64,000 nucleotides of DNA from G965200765 sp965203865. Lineage in GTDB: Bacteria; Pseudomonadota; Gammaproteobacteria; Arenicellales; JAJDZL01. This document shows positions 15,001 to 30,000 of this stretch, piece by piece. Position 1 is the stretch's first letter, and the number at the start of each line of letters is the position of its first letter. The DNA lies in NCBI GenBank assembly GCA_965203865.1, contig OZ241916.1:434001-498000 (forward strand), written 5' to 3'. The notes under the pieces were generated by a model. That model saw nothing but the letters and a program-made list of their open reading frames with translations. It was not told the origin of the DNA and did no database searches. The position numbers were made by a program, and so were the translations under genes.

Positions 15001-18000
15001 AGAACAGCCAAGGCATCGGTGCGGTGACCGGTGCTTCGCTGACGCTGGAAGACGATGACGGAGCTCCGACGGTGACGCTGACGCTGGCGGACAGCACGAT
15101 CTCGGAGAACAGCGGCACAACAACGGTTTCAGCGACGCTGAGCCATGCGTCGAGTGAGTCCACAACAATTACCTTGACGGCGGTTTCAGGTTCCTACACG
15201 GTAGGATCGGACAAGACCATTACGATTGCGGCAGGTGAAACCTCGAACAATAGCGATACGGCGACAATCAATGCGGTGGACAACACGAAGGACGAGCCGG
15301 ACCGGACGGCGACGGTGACGGCGGCGGCGCAGAACACTCAGGGCATTGGTGCGGTGACCGGAGCTTCGCTGACGCTGGAAGACGACGATGCAGCGCCGAC
15401 GGTGACGCTGACGCTGGCGGACAGCTCGATTTCGGAGAACGGCGGTACGACGACGGTGACGGCGACATTGAGCCATGCGTCGAGCGCGGCAACGACGATT
15501 ACAGTTACGGCGGTTGCGGGTGCCTACACAGTGGGCGACGATGCGACCATTACGATTGCGGCGGGCGAAACCTCGAACAGTAGCGATACGGCGACGATCA
15601 ATGCGGTGGACAACACGAAGGACGAGCCGGACCGGACGGCGACGGTGACGGCGACGGTGCAGAACACTCAGGGCATCGGTGCGGTGACCGGTGCTTCGCT
15701 GACACTGGAGGACGATGACGGTGCGCCGACGGTGACGCTGACACTGGCGGACAGTTCGATTTCGGAGAACGGCGGCACGACTACGGTGTCGGCGACATTG
15801 AGCCATGCGTCGAGCGCTTCGACGACGATTACGTTGACGGCGGTCTCAGATGCCTACACGGTGGGGTCCGACAAGATCATCACGATTGCGGCGGGCAGTA
15901 CGACAAACAGCGGCGATACGGCGACGATCAATGCAGTGGACAATACGAAAGACGAGCAGAACCGCAGTGCGACGGTAACGGCGACAGCGCAGAACAGCCA
16001 AGGCATTGGTGCGGTGACCGGTGCTTCGCTGACGCTGGAAGACGACGATGCGGCGCCGACGGTGTCGATTAGCTCGCCGTCGGTGGCGGAAGGGGACAGC
16101 AGTACAGCAAGGTTGCGGTTTGTGGTTTCACTGAGTGCGGTGAGTGGCAGAACGGTGACAGTGAACTATGCTGAAGCTGCTGGCGGCACCGCAGCCTCGG
16201 GAACAGACTACACAGCGCTGTCGTCGGGTACTTTGACGTTCAATGCAGGCGACACAAGCAAGAATATTGATGTTTCGGTAACCGGCGATACGGTGGACGA
16301 AAATGATGAAATAGTGAAAGTGGTACTGAGCAGTCCCGGTAATGCGACGTTGGGTACTTCGACCGGCACCGGCACGATAACGGATGATGACGGAGCGCCG
16401 ACGGTGACGCTGTCTCTGGCGGACAGTTCGATTTCGGAGAATGGCGGCACGACGACGGTGTCGGCGACCTTGAGCCATGCGTCGAGTGAGTCCACGACGA
16501 TTACGTTGTCGGCGGTTTCGGGTGCCTACACGGTGGGAGCGGACAAGACCATTACGATTGCGGCGGGCGGCACGTCGAACAGCAGCGATACGGCTACGAT
16601 CAACGCGGTGGACAACACCAGAGACGAGGCGAATCGCAGCGTGACGGTGACGGCGACGGCGCAGAACAGCCAGGGCATAGGTGCAGTGACTGGTGCTTCG
16701 CTGACGCTGGAGGACGACGATGCGGCGCCGACGGTGACGCTGACACTAGCGGACAGCTCAATTTCGGAGAACGGCGACACGACGACGGTGTCGGCGACAT
16801 TGAGCCATGCGTCCAGCGCCTTGACGACAATTACGGTGACGGCAGTTTCAGGTTCCTACACAGCGGGGTCCGACAAGAATATTACGATTGCGGCGGGCAA
16901 TACGACGAACAGCGGCGATACGGCGACGATCAACGCAGTGGACAATGCGAAGGATGAACCGAATCGCAATGCGACGGTGACGGCGACAGCGCAGAACTCT
17001 CAGGGCATCGGTGCGGTGACCGGTGCTTCGCTGACACTGGAGGACGATGACGGTGCGCCGACGGTGACGCTGACGCTGGCGGACAGTTCGATTTCGGAGA
17101 ACGGCGGCACGACGACAGTATCGGCGACATTGAGCCATGCGTCGAGCGCAGCCACGACGATTACGGTGGCAGCGGTTTCGGGTGCCTACACGGTAGGAGC
17201 GGACAAGACCATCTTGATTGCGGCAGGCGAAACCTCGAACAGTAGCGACACGGCGACGATCAATGCAGTGGACAATACGAAAGACGAGCAGAACCGCACA
17301 ACGACGGTGACGGCGATGGCGCAGAATAGCCAAGGCGTCGGTGCGGTGACCGGTGCTTCGCTGACGCTGGAGGACGAAGATGGTGCGCCGACGGTGTCAC
17401 TGTCATTGACGGACAGTTCGATTTCAGAGAACGGCGGTTCGACGACGATTTCGGCGACGCTGAGCCATGCTTCCAGCGCTTCGACAACGATTACGGTGAC
17501 AGCGGTTTCAGGTGCCTATACGGTGGGAGCGGACAAAACCATTACGATTGCGGCGGGCAGCACGTCAAACAGCTCCGACACGGCGACGATCAATGCAGTG
17601 GACAACACCAGAGATGAGGCGAACCGCAGGGCGACGGTGACGGCGACCGCACAGAACAGTCAGGGCATCGGTACGGTGACCGGTGTTTCGCTGACGCTGG
17701 AAGACGAAGATGGTGCGCCGACGGTGTCGCTGTCATTGACGGACAGTTCGATTTCGGAGAACGGCGGCACGACGACAGTATCGGCGACATTGAGCCATGC
17801 GTCGAGCGCGGCCACGACGATTACAGTGGCAGCGGTTTCGGGTGCCTACACGGTAGGAGCGGACAAGACCATCTCGATTGCGGCGGGCGAAACCACGAAC
17901 AGTAGCGACACGGCGACGATCAATGCAGTGGACAACGCCAAGGACGAGCCGAACCGCACAGCGACGGTGACGGCGACTGCGCAGAACAGCCAAGGCATCG

Positions 18001-21000
18001 GTGCAGTGACCGGTGCCTCGCTGACGCTGGAAGACGAAGATGGTGCGCCGACGGTGTCGCTGTCATTGACGGACAGTTCGATTTCGGAGAACGGCGGCAC
18101 GACGACGGTGTCGGCGACGCTGAGCCATGCTTCTAGTGCTTCAACGACGATTACGGTGACGGCGGTTTCAGGTGCCTATACGGTGGGAGCGGACAAGACC
18201 ATTACGATTGCGGCGGGTGAAACCTTGAACAGTAGCGACACGGCGACGATCAATGCAGTGGACAACACCAAGGACGAGCCGAACCGCACAGCGACGGTGA
18301 CGGCGACCGCACAGAACAGTCAGGGCATCGGTACGGTGACCGGTGTTTCGTTGACGCTGGAGGACGACGAAGGAACGCCGACGGTGTCGCTATCGCTGTC
18401 GGACAGTTCGATTTCGGAGAATGGTGGTTCGACAACGGTGACAGCGACTTTAAGCCATGCGTCAAGCGCAACCACGACGGTCACAGTGACGGCGAGTGCC
18501 AATGCTCCGGTGGTTAGCGGTGACTTCACGCAAAGCGGAACAACGCTGACGATCGCGGCAGGGACGACCTCAAGCACGGGCACAGTAAAGATTACGGCGA
18601 TAGACAACTACATAGCTACGGCGAACAAGACATTGACAGTGTCGGGTTCGGCAACGAATTCCGTGGGGGCAACCAATCCGTCAGACGTGGTGTTGACGAT
18701 TGAAGATGACGATGTTGTCGCGCGAGATGTGCTGAATCGCGAAAACGAAGGTGTGCAGACGGTGACGCTGTCACTGGCGGACAATTCGATCTCGGAGAAC
18801 GGCGGTTCAACGACGGTGTCGGCGACGCTGAACCACGCGTTGAGCGTGTCGACGACGGTTACCGTAACGGCGGTTTCGGGGTTCTACACAGTGGGCGATG
18901 ATGCGACGATTACGATTGCTGTGGGTGAGACAACGAGTACGGACACGGTAACAATTACAGCGGTGGACAACACGAAGGACGAGGCGAACCGGACAGCGAC
19001 GGTTACGGGTACGGCGCAAAACACTGTGGGTGACGTTACGGTGAACGGGGCGACATTGACGCTGGAGGACGACGAAGGAGCACCGACTGTTTCTCTGTCA
19101 ATACCGGACAGTTCGATTTCGGAGAACGGCGGCGCGACGACGGTTTCGGCGACGCTAAGCCATGCGTCAAGCGCGGACACGACAATTACGGTGACGGCGG
19201 TTGCGGGTGCCTATACAGTAGGCGATGATGCAACCATAACGATTGCGGCAGGCAACACGTCGAACAGCAGCGACACAGCGACAATCAACGCGGTGAACAA
19301 CACGAAGGACGAAGCGAATCGCAGTGCGACGGTGACAGCCACGCCGCAGAACACTCAGGGCATCGGTACGGTGACTGGAGCTTCGCTGACACTGGAAGAC
19401 GACGATGCGGCGCCGACGGTGACGGTGACGCTGACGGACAGCTCGATTTCGGAGAACGGCGGTGCGACGACGGTGAAGGCGACTTTGAGCCATGCATCAA
19501 GCGCTTCGACGACGATTACGGTGACGGCGGTTGCGGGTGCCTACACAGTGGGCGACGATGCGACCATTACGATTGCGGCGGGCAGCACATCGAACAACAC
19601 CGACACTGCGACGATCAACGCGGTGGACAACACCAAGGACGAGCAGAACCGCAGTGCGACGGTAACGGCGACAGCGCAGAACAGCCAAGGCATTGGTGCG
19701 GTGACCGGAGCTTCGCTGACGCTGGAAGACGATGACGGTGCGCCGACGGTGACGCTGACACTGGCGGACAGTTCGATTTCGGAGAACGGCGGCACGACTA
19801 CGGTGTCGGCGACATTGAGCCATGCGTCGAGCGCTTCGACGACGATTACGTTGACGGCGGTCTCAGATGCCTACACGGTGGGGTCCGACAAGATCATCAC
19901 GATTGCGGCGGGCAGTACGACAAACAGCGGCGATACGGCGACGATCAATGCAGTGGACAATACGAAAGACGAGCAGAACCGCAGTGCGACGGTAACGGCG
20001 ACAGCGCAGAACAGCCAAGGCATTGGTGCGGTGACCGGTGCTTCGCTGACGCTGGAGGATGATGACGGTGCGCCGACGGTGACGCTGACACTGGCGGACA
20101 ATTCGATTTCGGAGAACGGCGGCACGACTACGGTGTCGGCGACCTTGAGCCATGCGTCAAGCGCGGCTACAACGATTACGGTGACGACGATTTCAGGTTC
20201 CTACACGGTGGGAGCGGACAAGACCATTACGATTGCTGCAGGTAGCACGTCGAACAGCGGCGATACGGCGACGATCAACGCGGTGGACAACACCAGAGAC
20301 GAGGTGAACCGTAGGACGACGGTGACGGCTACGGCTCAGAACACTCAGGGCATCGGTGCGGTAACCGGTGCTTCGCTGACGCTGGAAGATGACGATGCGG
20401 CGCCTACCGTATCGATTAGTGCGCCGTCGGTAGCGGAAGGGGACAGCAGTACAGCAAGGCTGCGGTTTGTGGTTTCGCTGAGTGCGGCGAGCGGCAGAAC
20501 GGTGACAGTGAACTATGCTGAAGGTGCTGGCGGTACCGCAGACTCGGGAACGGACTACACAGCACTGTCGTCGGGTACTTTGACGTTCAATGCAGGCGAC
20601 ACTAGCAAGAATATTGATGTTTCAGTAACCGGCGATACGGTGGACGAAGATGATGAAACAGTGAAAGTGACACTGAGCAGTCCCGGCAATGCGACTTTGG
20701 GCACTTCTACCGGCACAGGCACGATAACGGACGATGACGATGCGCCGACGGTGACGCTGTCGCTGGCGGATAGTTCGATTTCGGAGAATGGCGGTTCGAC
20801 GACGGTATCGGCGACCTTGAGCCATGCGTCTAGCGCTTCAACGACGATTACAGTGACGGCGGTTTCAAGTTCATATACAGTGGGAGCGGACAAGACCATT
20901 ACGATTGCGGCGGGCAGCACGACGAACAGCAGCGATACGGTTACGATCACCGCGGTGGACAACACCATAGACGAAGCGAACCGCAGTGCGACGGTGACGG

Positions 21001-24000
21001 CGGCGGCGCAGAACAACCAGGGCATCGGTGCGGTGACCGGTGCTTCGCTGACGCTGGAAGACGACGATGCAGCGCCGACAGTATCGATTAGTTCGCCGTC
21101 GGTGGCGGAGGGCGACAGCAGTACAGCAAGGCTGCGGTTTGTGGTTTCGCTGAGTGCGGCGAGCGGCAGGACGGTGACAGTGAACTATGCTGAAGGTACT
21201 GGCGGCACCGCAGACTCGGGAACGGACTACACAGCGCTGTCGTCGGGTAGTTTGACGTTCAATGCGGGCGATACGAGCAAGAATATTGATGTTTCGGTAA
21301 CCGGCGACACGCTGGACGAAGACGATGAAACGGTGAAAGTGGCGTTGAGCAGTCCCGGCAATGCGACATTGGGCACTTCTACCGGCACCGGCACGATAAC
21401 GGACGATGACGATGCGCCGACGGTGACGCTGTCGCTGGCGGACAGTTCGATTTCGGAGAACGGCGGTTCGACGACGGTATCGGCGACCTTGAGCCATGCG
21501 TCTAGCGCTTCAACGACGATTACAGTGACGGCGGTTTCAAGTTCATATACAGTGGGAGCGGACAAGACCATTACGATTGCGGCGGGCAGCACGACGAACA
21601 GCAGCGACACTGCGACGATCAATGCAGTGGACAATGCGAAGGACGAACCGAACCGCAGGACGACAGTAACGGCGACGGCGCAGAACAGCCAGGGCATCGG
21701 TGCGGTGACCGGTGCTTCTCTAACGCTGGAAGACGACGATACAGCACCGACAGTATCAATTAGTTCGCCGTCGGTGGCGGAGGGCGACAGCAGTACAGCA
21801 AGGCTGCGGTTTGTGGTTTCGCTGAGTGCGGCGAGCGGCAGGACGGTGACAGTGAACTATGCTGAAGGTGCTAGCGGTACCGCAGCTTCGGGAACGGACT
21901 ACACAGCGCTGTCGGCGGGTACCCTGACATTCAATGCGGGCGATACGAGCAAGAACATTGATGTTTCAGTAACCGGCGATACGCTTGATGAAGACGATGA
22001 AACAGTGAAAGTGGCGTTGAGCAGTCCCGGCAATGCGACATTGGGTACTTCTACCGGCACCGGCACGATAACGGACGATGACGATGCGCCGACGGTGACG
22101 CTGTCGCTGGCGAACAGTTCGATTTCGGAGAACGGCGGTTCGACGACGGTGACAGCGACTTTGAACCATGCGTCAAGCGCAACCACGACGGTCACAGTGA
22201 CGGCGAGTGCTAATGCTCCCGCCGTTGCGGGCGACTTCACGCAAAGCGGGACAACGCTGACGATCGCGGCGGGGGCGACCTCAAGCACGGGCACAGTAAA
22301 GATTACAGCGGTAGACAACTACATAGCTACGGCGAACAAGACATTGACAGTGTCGGGTTCAGCAACGAATTCCGTGGGCGCAACCAGTCCGTCGAACGTG
22401 TTGCTAACAATTGAGGATGACGATACTGTCGGGCGAGAAGTGCTGAATCGCGAGGTCACTGAAGGAACGCCGACGGTTACGCTGTCGCTGGCAGACAGTT
22501 CGATTTCGGAGAACGGCGGCACGACGACAGTGACGGCGACACTAAGCCAGGCATCAAGCGCGGATACGACAATTACGGTAACTGCGGTATCGGGTTCCTA
22601 CACGGTGGGTGAGGATGCGACCATCTCGATTGCGGCGGGCAGCACAACGAATAGCTCCGACACGGCGACAATCAATGCTGTGGACAACACGAAGGACGAA
22701 CCGGACCGGACGGCGACGGTGACGGCCACGGCGCAGAACACTCAGGGCATCGGTGAGGTGACCGGAGTTTCGCTGACCCTGGAAGACGACGATGATGCGC
22801 CGACGGTGACGCTGTCGCTGGCGGACAGTTCGATTTCGGAGAACGGCGGCACGACGACAGTGACGGCGACATTGAGCCATGCATCGAGTGAGTCCACGAC
22901 GATTACGGTGACAGAGGTATCGGGTTCCTACACGGTGGGTGAGGATGCGACCATCTCGATTGCGGCGGGCAGCACAACGAATAGCTCCGACACGGCGACA
23001 ATCAATGCTGTGGACAACACGAAGGACGAACCGGACCGGACGGCGACGGTGACGGCCACGGCGCAGAACACTCAGGGCATCGGTGAGGTGACCGGAGTTT
23101 CGCTGACCCTGGAAGACGACGATGATGCGCCGACGGTGACGCTGACACTGGCAGACAGTTCGATTTCGGAGAACGGCGGCACGACGACGGTGTCGGCGAC
23201 GCTGAGCCATGCTTCCAGTGCTTCAACTACGATTACGTTGTCGGCGGTTTCGGGTGCCTACACGGTGGGAGCGGACAAGACCATTACGATTGCGGCGGGC
23301 AGCACGACGAACAGCGGCGACACAGCGACAATCACCGCGGTGGACAACGCGAGGGACGAGGCGAATCGCAGGACGACGGTGACGGCGATGGCGCAGAACA
23401 GCCAAGGCATCGGTGCGGTGACCGGAGCTCCGCTGATGCTGGAAGACGACGATGCGGCGCCGACAGTATCGATTAGTTCGCCGTCGGTGGCGGAGGGCGA
23501 CAGCAGTACAGCAAGGTTGCGGTTTGTGGTTTCGCTGAGTGCGGCGAGCGGCAGGACGGTGACAGTGAACTATGCTGAAGGTGCTGGCGGCACCGCAGAC
23601 TCGGGAACGGACTACACAGCGCTGTCGTCAGGGACTTTGACGTTCAGTGCAGGCGACACCAGCAAGAATATTGATATTTCAGTAGCCGGCGATACGCTGG
23701 ACGAAGACGATGAAACAGTGAAAGTGGCACTGAGCAGTCCCGGCAATGCGACATTGGGCATTTCTACCGGCACAGGCACGATAACGGACGACGACGGTGC
23801 GCCGACGGTGACGCTGACATTGGCGGACAATTCGATTTCAGAGAACGGCGGCACGACGACAGTGTCGGCGACCTTGAGCCATGCGTCAAGCGAGTCCACG
23901 ACGATTACGTTGACGGCGGTATCGGGTGCCTATACGGTGGGGTCGGACAAGACCATCTCGATTGCGGCGGGCAGCACGTCGAACAGCAGCGACACGGCGA

Positions 24001-27000
24001 CGATCAACGCGGTAGACAACACCAGAGACGAGGCGAACCGCAGTGTGACGGTGACGGCGACGGCACAGAACAGCCAGGGTATCGGTGCGGTGACTGGAGC
24101 TTCGCTGACGCTGGAAGACGATGACGGTGCGCCGACGGTGACGCTGACACTGGCGGACAATTCGATTTCAGAGAACGGCGGCACGACGACGGTGACAGCG
24201 ACATTGAGCCATGCATCAAGCGCTTCGACGACGATTACGTTATCGGCGGTTTCAGGTTCCTACACGGTGGGGTCCGACAAGACCATATCGATTGCAGCAG
24301 GCAATACGACGAACAGCGGCGATACGGCGACGATCAACGCAGTGGACAATGCGAAGGACGAACCGAACCGCGGGGCGACGGTGACAGCGACGGCGCAGAA
24401 CAGCCAAGGCATCGGTGCGGTGACCGGTGCTTCGTTGACGCTGGAAGACGACGATGCGGTGCCGACGGTGACACTGACACTGGCGGACAATTCGATTTCG
24501 GAGAACGGCGGCACGACGACGGTGTCGGCGACATTGAGCCATGCGTCGAGCGCTTCGACGACGATTACGGTGACGGCGGTTGCGGGTGCCTACACGGTGG
24601 GTGCGAGCAAGACTATTACGATTGCGGCGGGCGAAACGTCAAACAGCGGCGATACGGCGACGATCAACGCGGTGGACAACACCAGAGACGAAGCGAACCG
24701 CGGGGCGACGGTGACAGCGACGGCGCAGAACAGTCAGGGTATCGGTGCGGTAACCGGAGCTTCGCTGACGCTGGAAGACGACGATGCGGTGCCAACGGTA
24801 TCGATTAACTCGCCGTCGGTGGCAGAGGGCGACAGCAGTACAGCAAGGTTGCGGTTTGTAGTTTCGCTGAGTGCGGCGAGCGGCAGGACGGTGACAGTGA
24901 ACTATGCTGAGGGTGCTGGCGGCACCGCAGACTCGGGAACGGACTACACAGCGCTGTCGTCGGGGACTTTGACGTTCAGTGCGGGCGACACTAGCAAGAA
25001 TATTGATATTTCAGTAGCCGGCGATACTCTGGACGAAGATGATGAAACAGTGAAAGTGGCACTGAGCATTCCCGGCAATGCGACATTGGGTACTTCCACC
25101 GGTACTGGCACGATAACGGACGATGACGGTGCGCCGACAGTGACGCTGACACTGGCGAACAGCTCGATTTCGGAGAACGGCGGCACGACGACGGTTTCGG
25201 CGACCTTGAGCCATGCGTCGAGTGAGTCCACGACGATTACGGTGACAGCGGTATCGGGTGCCTACACGGTGGGAACGGACAAGACCATTACGATTGCGGC
25301 GGGCAGCACGACGAACAGTAGCGACACAGCGACAATCACCGCGGTGGACAACGCGAGGGACGAGGCGAACCGCAGTGTGACGGTGACAGGTACGGCGCAG
25401 AACAGCCAGGGCATCGGTACAGTGACCGGAGCTTCGCTGACGCTGGAAGACGACGATGCGGCGCCGACGGTGACGCTGTCGCTGGCGGACAGTTCGATTT
25501 CGGAGAACGGCGGCACGACGACGGTTTCGGCGACCTTGAGCCATGCGTCGAGTGAGTCCACGACGATTACGGTGACTGCGGTTTCAGGCGCCTACACGCT
25601 GGGAGCGGACAAGACCATCTTGATTGCGGCGGGCAGCACGTCGAACAGTAGCGATACGGCGACGATCAATGCGGTGAACAACGCGAAGGACGAGCCGAAC
25701 CGCAGGGCAACGGTGACGGCGACGGCACAGAATAGCCAAGGCATCGGTGCTGTGACCGGTGCTTCGCTGACACTGGAGGACGACGATGCGGCGCCGACGG
25801 TGACGCTGACACTGGCGAACAATTCGATTTCGGAAAACGGCGGCACGACGACGGTTTCGGCGACATTGAGCCATGCATCGAGTGAGTCCACGACAATTAC
25901 CGTAACGGCGGTATCGGGTTTCTACACAGTGGGATCGGATGCGACAATTTCGATAGCGGCAGGTAGCACATCGAGCAGTAGCAATACGGCGACGGTCAAT
26001 GCGGTGAACAACGCGAAGGACGAGCCGAACCGCAGGACGACGGTGACAGGTACGGCGCAGAACACTCAGGGCGTGGGAGCAGTGACCGGTGCGACATTGA
26101 CGCTGGAGGACGATGAGGGGGCACCGACAGTTACGCTGTCGCTGACGAACAGTTCGATTTCGGAAAACGGTGGCTCGACGACGGTGACGGCGACCTTGAG
26201 CCATGCGTCAAGCGCGACCACGACGGTCACAGTGACGGCGAGTGCTAATGCTCCCGCCGTTGCGGCCGACTTCACGCAAAGCGGGACAACGTTGACGTTC
26301 GCAGCGGGGACGACCACAAGCACGGGCACAGTAAAGATTACAGCGGTAGACAACTACATAGCTACGGCGAACAAGACATTGACAGTGTCGGGTTCAGCAA
26401 CGAATTCCGTGGGCGCAACCAGTCCGTCGAACGTGTTGCTAACAATTGAGGATGACGATACTGTCGGGCGAGAAGTGCTGAATCGCGAGGTCACTGAAGG
26501 AACGCCGACGGTTACGCTGTCGCTGGCAGACAGTTCGATTTCGGAGAACGGCGGCACGACGACAGTGACGGCGACACTAAGCCAGGCATCAAGCGCGGAT
26601 ACGACAATTACGGTAACTGCGGTATCGGGTTCCTACACGGTGGGTGAGGATGCGACCATCTCAATTGCGGCGGGCAGCACAACGAATAGCTCCGACACGG
26701 CGACAATCAATGCTGTGGACAACACGAAGGATGAACCGGACCGGACGGCGACGGTGACGGCCACGGCGCAGAACACTCAAGGCGTGGGTGCGGTAACCGG
26801 GGTGACATTGACGCTGGAAGACGACGACGGAGCGCCGACGGTGACGTTGACGCTGGCGGACAGTTCGATTTCGGAGAACGGTGGGACCACGACAGTGACG
26901 GCGACATTGAGCCATGCGTCGAGTGCGGCCACAACAATTACGGTAACTGCGGTATCGGGTTCCTACACGGTGGGTGAGGATGCGACCATCTTGATTGCGG

Positions 27001-30000
27001 CGGGCAGCACGTCGAACAGCTCTGACACGGCGACGATTGCTGCGGCAGACAACTTGAAGGACGAGCCGAACCGTACTGCGACGGTGGTAGCGACAGCACA
27101 GAACACTCAGGGCATCGGTGCGGTGACCGGGGCGACGCTGACGCTGGAGGACGACGACGGGGCACCAACGGTGACACTGTTGCTGGCGGACAATTCGATC
27201 TCTGAGAATGGCGGCTTGACGACGGTGACCGCGACGCTGAATCATGCGTCAAGCGCAACCACGACGGTCACTGTTTCGGTGAGTGAGAATGCTCCTGCGG
27301 TTGCAGGCGATTTCACACAAAACGGCGAAACGCTGACGATCGCAGCTGGTTCGACGACCAGCACCGGCACAGTAACGATTACGGCGGTAAACAACAGTGT
27401 AGAGGCGGCGAACAAGACATTGACAGTGTCGGGTTCGGCAACGAATTCCGTGGGCGCAACCAATCCGTCGGACGTGTTGCTGACAATTGAAGACGACGAT
27501 GCTTCGGACACATCGTCGCCGGCCGATAAAACGGCACTGACAGTGTCGCTCGGGGCAGCTTCGGTGACCGAAGGCGACAGTAGTTTTACATCTGTAGCAA
27601 TGCGGTTTCTAGTGTCACTCAGCAGGACGAGTGAGAAGCAGGTGCAGGTGTCTTATGCGGATGCAGGCACAGGCACAGCGACTTCCGGAACGGACTACGG
27701 TACACTGGAATCGGGCAGGCTGACGTTCGCACCAGGTGAAACGAGCAAGTATATTTATATATATATCAAAGGCGATACGCTGGACGAGCCGGCAGAGACT
27801 ATCGTTGTAAAGTTGAGCAGTCCGACGAATGCGACGATCTCTACAGCAACAAATACTGGCACTATCAACGACAACGATGCGACTCCCACACTTTCAATAA
27901 ATTCGCCAAGTGTTGTTGAGGGAAATAGTGGTTCAGCTACATTGCAGTTCAAGGTGAAACTGAGTGTACCAAGCGGCCGACAGGTAACCGCAAGCTTTGC
28001 AGACAGCGGGACTGGTTCAGCAACTTCCGGAACGGACTACGACACACTAGAATCGGGCACGCTGACATTCGCACCGGGCGAAACGAGCAAGACAATTGAT
28101 ATCTCGGTTGTCGGCGATGTTGTGAATGAAACAGATGAGACGATGGTTGTGAAACTCAGTTCACCAACCAATGCAAATATTTCGACAGGCACCGGTACAG
28201 GCACGATAACGGACGATGATGGTTCTCCGAGCTTGTCAATTTCTTCCCCGTCTGTAACTGAAGGTGAGGCAGGCGGGACTGCAACTTTAGAATTCCAGGT
28301 GTCGCTGAATCCGGCAAGCGCGCAACAAGTTACTGTGGGATATGCAGATGCAGGCACTGGAACGGCAGTTTCCGGAACGGACTATGCAGTAGTATCATCA
28401 GGCACTCTCACATTTTCCGCGGGTCAGACGAGCAAAACGATTAGCGTGACCGTAAATGGCGATGTGCTGGATGAGCCAGACGAGACCGTATTGATAGCCC
28501 TGAGCAATTCAACCAATGCAAGTATCTCGACGGGCACCGGTACAGGCACGATAACGGACGATGATGTTCCCTCTTTGTCAATTTCTTCATCCAGTGTCGC
28601 GGAGGGGGATAGCGGAGAGACGACCGCTCTCGCCATTACGGTTAGTCTATCTGCCTCTAGCTGGCAAGCTGTTTCTGTAGAATTCGCAGACATGCCAACT
28701 GCTGGTACAGCAACATCGGGGACGGACTATTCGAGGATAAATGCGGGCACCTTGACATTTGCGGCAGGCGAGACGACGAAGACAATTGAAGTTTCAGTTA
28801 TTGGAGATAGCGAATTCGAGCCAGATGAAACGATTTCTGTAGCCTTGAGCGATGCAGATAATGCGGCAATACTTACGTCTGTTGGAATTGGAACGATTAA
28901 AAACGACGATTCTGGCGAGGGCGCAGCTATAGCTACGGAAGAAATAATGCTCAATGCAGAATTAAGCAATTTAATTCTTTCAGAAGGAACGCTGGCCCCC
29001 GCATTCTTGGGATCCAATTTGAATTATCAGGTGCTTGTCGAACACAGTGTCGAAAATGTAACAGTAACTCCTATAGCGGCAGATCCCGATAATGCAGTAA
29101 TCACAGTAGGGGAAGAAGTAGTGTTAAGTGGGAGTGAAAGCGGTCTAATTCAGTTGCAGGAAGGAAATGCGAGAATGATAAACATCGTAGTGACTGCGAG
29201 CAAGAATGGCCGTGAGGAAATGATGACATATACGGTAAAAATAACCAGGAGATCGTTAGCACTAGAGTTACAGGTTGCACATCAAGATACCAACAGCGTA
29301 ATTCTATCGGAACTTTCGCGGGCGGTGACCCAAAGTACAGTCGAAGCAGTAACGGACCGAATCGGTCATGCACAGTCAGGGTCAGAAGTAAGTAAGTCCA
29401 GCCTTGCTAATCGATTATCCTTGCTGGACGCACTGAAAGCCAATGAAGAAAATTTGAACAGTGAAGACTTTTCATTGAATGAAGCACTGCATCATGCTTC
29501 ATTTATATACTCGCCCGGGACGAGAGAGTCAGGTGTTGATGGTTTCCATACTGGAGGAACAGGCGGAGGAGATATTGGAGCAGACACTCTGACAATTTGG
29601 GGAACAAGCGACTACCAAAGTCTGAAAGGCGGCAACAACAGTTTGGCTGATTGGGAAGGAAATCTGTTTTCGATGCATCTCGGAATTGATGCGAAATATT
29701 CTGCCGGGGTTTTATACGGTGTAGTATTTTCATGGTCGAAGGGTTCAGCTGACTACACTGGCCGGGATAATAATTTGACGGGCAAGCTCAAACTTCAAAT
29801 GGGAGGGGTGCATCCCTACGCAAGCTGGGAAATTTCTGACGATGCGAGCGTTTGGGCTTTAGCCGGTTATCGAAAAGGAAAAGTTTCAGTCAACGCCGAT
29901 TTTAGTGGTAGCCGAGAGAGTGCAGGTCAGCACATCATGGTTGCCAGTGGGGGGAAATACAAGCTTTATTCGTCCAGTGAGCGAGGTGAAACCGAATTGG

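Larger units (their letters stand above)
8700..28917 (+). repeat. Calx-beta-type tandem array of 60 units (16 C, 44 D)
   Basis: Two interleaved types are visible. C units are about 114 codons and begin SISSPSVxEGDS. D units are 110 codons (330 bp) and begin PTVTLxLADSSISENGG. The order is C4-D8-C-D3-C-D5-C-D6-E-D5-C-D-C-D-C-E-D3-C-D3-C-D3-E-D2-E-C4. E marks four longer D variants (about 380 bp) containing an ASANAP or SENAP segment, at 18375, 22086, 26121 and 27162. Between 10089 and 27162 the unit starts mostly fall on exact 330 or 342 bp steps. Base composition is visibly GC-richer here, with many GCG/ACG/GTG codons. That bias opens long artefactual frames on the minus strand, which I do not annotate. 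Confidence 0.92.

Noticed and set aside
10044..27511. Many long minus-strand frames (up to 389 codons), rich in Arg/His or Pro/Ser, opposite the Calx-beta array
   Set aside because: They repeat with the 330-bp period of the plus-strand array and have low-complexity translations; they are antisense shadows of the GCG/ACG/GTG codon bias.
8700..28917. CRISPR-like reading of the regular repeats
   Set aside because: Units are 330 bp and translate in one frame without spacers; this is protein repeat structure.
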